Below are positions 60,757-64,000 of a DNA stretch of 64,000 bases, in pieces. A program made the translations under genes and the position numbers. Within the stretch, counting starts at the first letter, position 1, and each line of letters starts with the position of its first letter. Under the pieces are notes generated by a model, which saw only the letters and a list, made by a program, of their open reading frames with translations, ran no database searches and was not told where the DNA came from. Source of the stretch: Nocardia paucivorans NBRC 100373 (GTDB lineage: Bacteria > Actinomycetota > Actinomycetes > Mycobacteriales > Mycobacteriaceae); contig NZ_BAGE01000038.1 in NCBI RefSeq assembly GCF_000308675.1, positions 124,001 to 188,000 on the forward strand, in the 5' to 3' direction.

Positions 60757-62166
60757 ATGGGACTGCGAACGCGGGTGCGGTGGTCGGCCGCGACGGTGCT
60801 GGTCGTGAGTGTTCTCGCGACATCTGCACAGGCCCAACCATTCGCGGATCCGTTCGTCGGTTCCTCGGGACTCGGAGACCCGTACTATCCGGACGACGGC
60901 AACGGCGGTTACCAGGTCGAGCACTACGAGGTGGCGATCACCTACGATCCGCCGAGTCGTCACCTGGCCGGGACCGCCCGGCTGAACGCGGTGGCGGCCC
61001 AGGCGATGCGGGTGTTCGATCTCGATTTCGCCGGACCGCCGATACACCGGGTGACGGTGAACGATCTGCCCGCCGGATTCGTCCGCCACGGTGACCACAA
61101 GGTCAGCGTGTCCCCGGTATTGCCCGTGCTGCCGGGGCTGCCGTTCACCGTGACCGTCGAATACGCGGGGCCCGTGGCGGAGACCTCCGGGAGCGGGTGG
61201 ATGTTCTCGCCCGATGGTGGGGCGTTCGTGGCGGGGCAGCCGCATTCGGCGGCGAGCTGGTATCCGCTCAACGACACGGTCACCGACAAGGCCACATTCG
61301 AGTTGCGGGTGACGGTTCCGCAGGAGTGGCAGGTGGTGTCGAACGGGGTGCGCGTGCGTGAGGTGATCGACGGCCCGAACCGCATCGTGGAATGGGCGTC
61401 ACGGCACCCGACGGTCGGATACCTGACGACGGTCGCGATCGACCACTTCGATTTCCTTTATCAGACACGCGCCGATGGCACGCCGTTGATCAGTGCCTTC
61501 GCTCCCGGTGCGGACCGGGGGCGGGAGCTGGAGCGTCGGCTGCCCGAGGTACTGGATTTCCTCGAGTCTCTCTACGGCCCCTACCCGTTCGAGAGCGGGG
61601 GTGGAATCTACGTCGACACCGAGTTGGACTTCTCCCTGGAAACCCAGACGCGTCCCCTCTACGCGCCCTGGGCGGACCTCGAGACCGTCGTCCACGAGAA
61701 CGCCCATCAGTGGTGGGGGGACTCGACATCGATACGGCGGTGGTCGGACATCTGTCTCAACGAATGCCTCGCCAGTTACACCGCCGACTATCTGTGGCCG
61801 GAACGCAAGGAGGGGGTCGATATCGATGCGCGGTATCACAAGACCGTCTCCGAATACCTGGACGATCCGGAGTTCTGGCGGATCCCCTTGCAGGATCCCG
61901 GAGCGGGAAAGGAATTCACGGTTGTCTACCGTCGTGGACCGCTGTTCCTTCATGCCCTGCGTCGGTTCATCGGTGATGACGTGTTCTTCGGCGCGATAAG
62001 GGATTTCGTGCAGACGCACGCCTACGGTAATGCGTCGATGCCGGAGTTCCGCAGTTTCGTGCAGTCTCGCACCGGTATCGATCTGACGGCCTTCTTCGAG
62101 GCCTGGCTCGACCACGAGACCGTTCCCGCGCCGGCGTATCTGTATCCCGGATCTCTGCGCATCTGA
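60757..62166 (+). CDS. Secreted M1-family zinc metallopeptidase
   Basis: A 469-residue protein with a signal peptide (about 1-25, VRWSAATVLVVSVLATSAQA), a beta-rich N-terminal domain (about 35-220) and a catalytic M1 domain. Zinc ligands: HENAHQWWG (HExxH) and the glutamate in NECLASY 18 residues on. The exopeptidase motif GAMEN is replaced by LETQTRPLY. It lacks the C-terminal ERAP-like domain. It is probably exported and active on extracellular peptides. The start at 60757 puts the signal at the N-terminus; a GTG at 60745 is an alternative. Confidence 0.92.
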   Translation: MGLRTRVRWSAATVLVVSVLATSAQAQPFADPFVGSSGLGDPYYPDDGNGGYQVEHYEVAITYDPPSRHLAGTARLNAVAAQAMRVFDLDFAGPPIHRVTVNDLPAGFVRHGDHKVSVSPVLPVLPGLPFTVTVEYAGPVAETSGSGWMFSPDGGAFVAGQPHSAASWYPLNDTVTDKATFELRVTVPQEWQVVSNGVRVREVIDGPNRIVEWASRHPTVGYLTTVAIDHFDFLYQTRADGTPLISAFAPGADRGRELERRLPEVLDFLESLYGPYPFESGGGIYVDTELDFSLETQTRPLYAPWADLETVVHENAHQWWGDSTSIRRWSDICLNECLASYTADYLWPERKEGVDIDARYHKTVSEYLDDPEFWRIPLQDPGAGKEFTVVYRRGPLFLHALRRFIGDDVFFGAIRDFVQTHAYGNASMPEFRSFVQSRTGIDLTAFFEAWLDHETVPAPAYLYPGSLRI

Positions 62167-62207
62167 CCTTCGACGGCTGGGGGCCCGGGATGGGGCCGGT
62201 TCGAATG

Positions 62208-62408
62208 TCACCTCGCGAGGAAATGCCGGCCCAGCCATGCCCACAGGAGGACGGCGAGGATACGTATCGCACGCCTGCGCATCAGGTGATCCACGATCTC
62301 GCCCAGGCCGGCGATACGGTCCCGGCGCAGTCGTGTCGTCACGGCCGCGCCGATCATCGCTGTCAGGATTACGGCGAAGCCGATGATCACCAGGGAGCGT
62401 TCGCTCAT
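62208..62408 (-). CDS. Small DUF6186-like membrane protein
   Basis: A 66-residue protein starting MSERSLVIIGFAVILTAMIGAAVT with one N-terminal helix, a basic loop (RLRRDRIAGLGEIVDHLMRRR) and a second short helix ILAVLLWAWLGRHF. The ATG at 62408 overlaps the stop of the gene upstream (62405-62408), which decides the start; a longer frame adds only unconserved sequence. The function is unknown. Confidence 0.75.
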   Translation of the reverse strand: MSERSLVIIGFAVILTAMIGAAVTTRLRRDRIAGLGEIVDHLMRRRAIRILAVLLWAWLGRHFLAR

Positions 62409-62815
62409 CGCAGCAATCGCCACCCCACCACCAACCACAGCAGCCAACCGACCAGCCGCCATGGGCCGTGCTCGAGCGCGGGATCCAGCAGGGTGGACAG
62501 CGTCGGTGCGGACGGGTCGGGTCGGTTCCACTCCGGTTGCCGGAGCAGCGAGAACAGCTCCCATGCCAACAGGACGGCGATCAGGGCCGACCACAGCATC
62601 AACCCGCTGCCCAACCTCCGATCCGTCGGTACCGGGTGCGACGGGAGTGTTACCGCGCGCACCATGGCAACGGCCGCGAGCACCACCACCAGCGCCGTGG
62701 CCGGCCGACCGAAAGGAGTGGTGGCCGCTCCCGCGGCGGCGATGCCGAGCAATACCGTCAGCAGCGCCGCCCGTCGTCGACGGGAGCCGCGCGCCGGGAC
62801 CGACCTCGCTGTCAC
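62405..62815 (-). CDS. Small membrane protein of unknown function
   Basis: A 136-residue protein with three hydrophobic segments (about 17-34, 40-55 and 70-90) and a Trp-rich C-terminus WRLVGWLLWLVVGWRLLR. The GTG at 62815 is favoured over the ATG at 62875, which would add a 20-residue Arg-rich tail; neither has a good ribosome-binding site. It forms an overlapping pair with the DUF6186-like gene. I do not recognise the family. Confidence 0.65.
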   Translation of the reverse strand: MTARSVPARGSRRRRAALLTVLLGIAAAGAATTPFGRPATALVVVLAAVAMVRAVTLPSHPVPTDRRLGSGLMLWSALIAVLLAWELFSLLRQPEWNRPDPSAPTLSTLLDPALEHGPWRLVGWLLWLVVGWRLLR

Positions 62816-63038
62816 GGTCGCAGGGTACCGCCGCTTTCGCGTAGGGCGCCGCACCCGCGTCCGCCTGTCGGGCATTGCGCCGATCCACGGGATTTTCTCG
62901 GGCGGACCGAAGCGTGGTACCGCCGGATGAGATCAGCCGGGAGCGGAAGTCCGCTCCCGGTCCGCGCGGTGACACTCGCCGGGTGGAAAACGCCGAGTCC
63001 GCATCCGGTTGCGGCGCGCGTCGGAAGAGTCGGGGAAA

Positions 63039-63383
63039 ATGGCACAGGTGAGACACTCCGAGGAGGCTCGAGCCGAGCGGCTGGATTGCCTGGTGCAGAT
63101 CACCTGGCCGGCCGGACGCAACCCGTGGTGGAGTGTCCGTCATATCGGTACCCGTATCCAGGTCGCGGCCGCTCTCGACGAGCTCGCCCTGCGCATCGAT
63201 ATCGACCACTGGACGCACCTTCTCTCGGCGCTCGACCATCCGCTCGTCGGCTATGACCTCACCCTGCGCCGAACCGATACCGCCTTCGTCATCGACCATG
63301 CCGCCGACACCGTCCCCATAGATACGATGTCGGCCATCCTGCACACCCATGCCACGGTCATCCGTAGCCACCTTCCCGCCTGA
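63039..63383 (+). CDS. Hypothetical protein
   Basis: A 114-residue protein: MAQVRHSEEARAERLDCLVQ then an alternating alpha/beta pattern (RIQVAAALDELALRIDIDHW, LVGYDLTLRRTDTAFVIDHAAD). The ATG at 63039 follows a GGGG patch. No motif is recognised. It converges with the hydrolase gene, only 16 bases away. Confidence 0.6.
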   Translation: MAQVRHSEEARAERLDCLVQITWPAGRNPWWSVRHIGTRIQVAAALDELALRIDIDHWTHLLSALDHPLVGYDLTLRRTDTAFVIDHAADTVPIDTMSAILHTHATVIRSHLPA

Positions 63384-63399
63384 TACTCGAACGGGTCGA

Positions 63400-64000
63400 T
63401 CAGGGCGAGGAATGTGTCGTGGGCGCGGTGTCGATATGGTCCAGGAACCAGTCGGTGGCGAGCCGGGCGACTCGGTCGAGGGCTCCGGGTTCTTCGAACA
63501 GATGGCCGGCGTCCGGCACGATCTCCAGGGTAGGTGCGACGGGCATACGCCGTAGGGCCTGCCGGTTGAGTTCGAGGACGGTCTCGTCGTGGCCGCCGAC
63601 GATCAACAGTGTCGGTGCCCGCACCCGGGTGAGCGCGTCGCCGGCCAGATCGGGTCGCCCGCCCCGGGAGACGACGGCACGGATCGCGGTGGGGCGCTCC
63701 GCGGCGGCGACGAGTGCGGCTGCGGCGCCGGTACTGGCGCCGAAGAGGCCGAGTAGGCTTCGGGCGGTCGTCGGTCGCTCGGTCAACCAGTCCACGGTTC
63801 CCGTCAGGCGGTCGGCGAGCAGGGGGATGTCGAAGCGCAACTCGCGGGTGCGCAGATCGTGCCGCTCCTCCTCCGGGGTGAGCAGGTCGAGCAGGACGCT
63901 ACCGAGGCCGGCGCGGTGCAGTACGGCGGCCACATGACGATTGCGGGGGCTGTGCCGACCGCTACCGCTGCCGTGTGCGAAGACGACGAGGCCGCCGGCC
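63400..64000 (-). CDS. Dienelactone-type alpha/beta hydrolase, truncated by the window edge
   Basis: The C-terminal 200 residues of an alpha/beta hydrolase. The part visible begins AGGLVVFAHGSGSGRHSPRN, with the oxyanion-type HGSGSG. The nucleophile region LLGLFGASTGAAAAL holds the serine in GASTG, and GGHDETVLELN and DAGHLFEEPG give the acid and histidine. The start lies beyond base 64000. The type resembles dienelactone hydrolase-like proteins, often fused or linked to phosphoribosyltransferase domains in actinomycetes, which cannot be checked here. Confidence 0.88.
   Translation of the reverse strand, partial: AGGLVVFAHGSGSGRHSPRNRHVAAVLHRAGLGSVLLDLLTPEEERHDLRTRELRFDIPLLADRLTGTVDWLTERPTTARSLLGLFGASTGAAAALVAAAERPTAIRAVVSRGGRPDLAGDALTRVRAPTLLIVGGHDETVLELNRQALRRMPVAPTLEIVPDAGHLFEEPGALDRVARLATDWFLDHIDTAPTTHSSP

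Overview
The window is a high-GC chromosomal segment from a mycolic-acid actinomycete, most likely Nocardia or a close relative. The evidence is a fabG1-inhA-ferrochelatase cluster, an actinobacterial aconitase with its AcnR repressor, a RipA-type peptidoglycan hydrolase, IdeR-type iron boxes, and gene order matching, from memory, two blocks of the Mycobacterium tuberculosis chromosome (Rv1841c-Rv1847 and Rv1473-Rv1496). Here the two blocks lie side by side. I see no tRNA, rRNA, CRISPR array, phage or complete insertion sequence.

Layout. Bases 58-8088 (minus strand): a conserved protein, two DUF21/CBS membrane proteins, GuaB1, a DEAD-box helicase, an M56 metallopeptidase and a BlaI repressor. 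Bases 8153-12121: an iron block, with a siderophore-type ABC importer (ATPase and two permeases) divergent from a putative FhuF-like protein over an IdeR box. A second IdeR box lies inside a promoter that would drive a transcript of about 90 nt ending at a strong terminator. Its position beside an Rv1847-like thioesterase suggests it is the counterpart of the mycobacterial iron-sparing sRNA MrsI. Bases 12767-20919: an SDR, an ABC-F protein, a small HTH protein, a thioesterase, acnR, acn and an Rv1476-like membrane protein. Bases 21363-29218: ripA, moxR, DUF58 and VWA genes, then fabG1, inhA and hemH.

Bases 29320-38428: two conserved proteins (one DUF3097), an NfeD/SPFH membrane pair, an unusual three-gene cassette (lipoprotein, fused two-part ABC permease, TPR protein) with no ATPase, and a VTT-domain protein. 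Bases 38635-43782: mutA-mutB-meaB, the methylmalonyl-CoA mutase module. From about 43.8 kb the content becomes accessory and partly decayed: a TetR remnant abutting a broken alpha/beta hydrolase, an amidohydrolase-nucleoside hydrolase pair, an MHYT membrane protein, a PLP decarboxylase, YjbQ, a methyltransferase, a molybdopterin oxidoreductase, a deazaflavin-type nitroreductase, an acyl-CoA ligase remnant, a DUF218 ORF, a GreA/GreB-type factor, a PucR regulator, an OhrR-type MarR regulator, a secreted M1 peptidase, small membrane proteins and, at the right edge, a truncated hydrolase.

The main theme is iron. IdeR boxes control uptake and probably an sRNA, while aconitase (an Fe-S enzyme with its own repressor and operator) and an Fe-S ferrochelatase lie on the same stretch. 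A second theme is envelope biogenesis (ripA-moxR-inhA). The third is propionyl/methylmalonyl-CoA metabolism.
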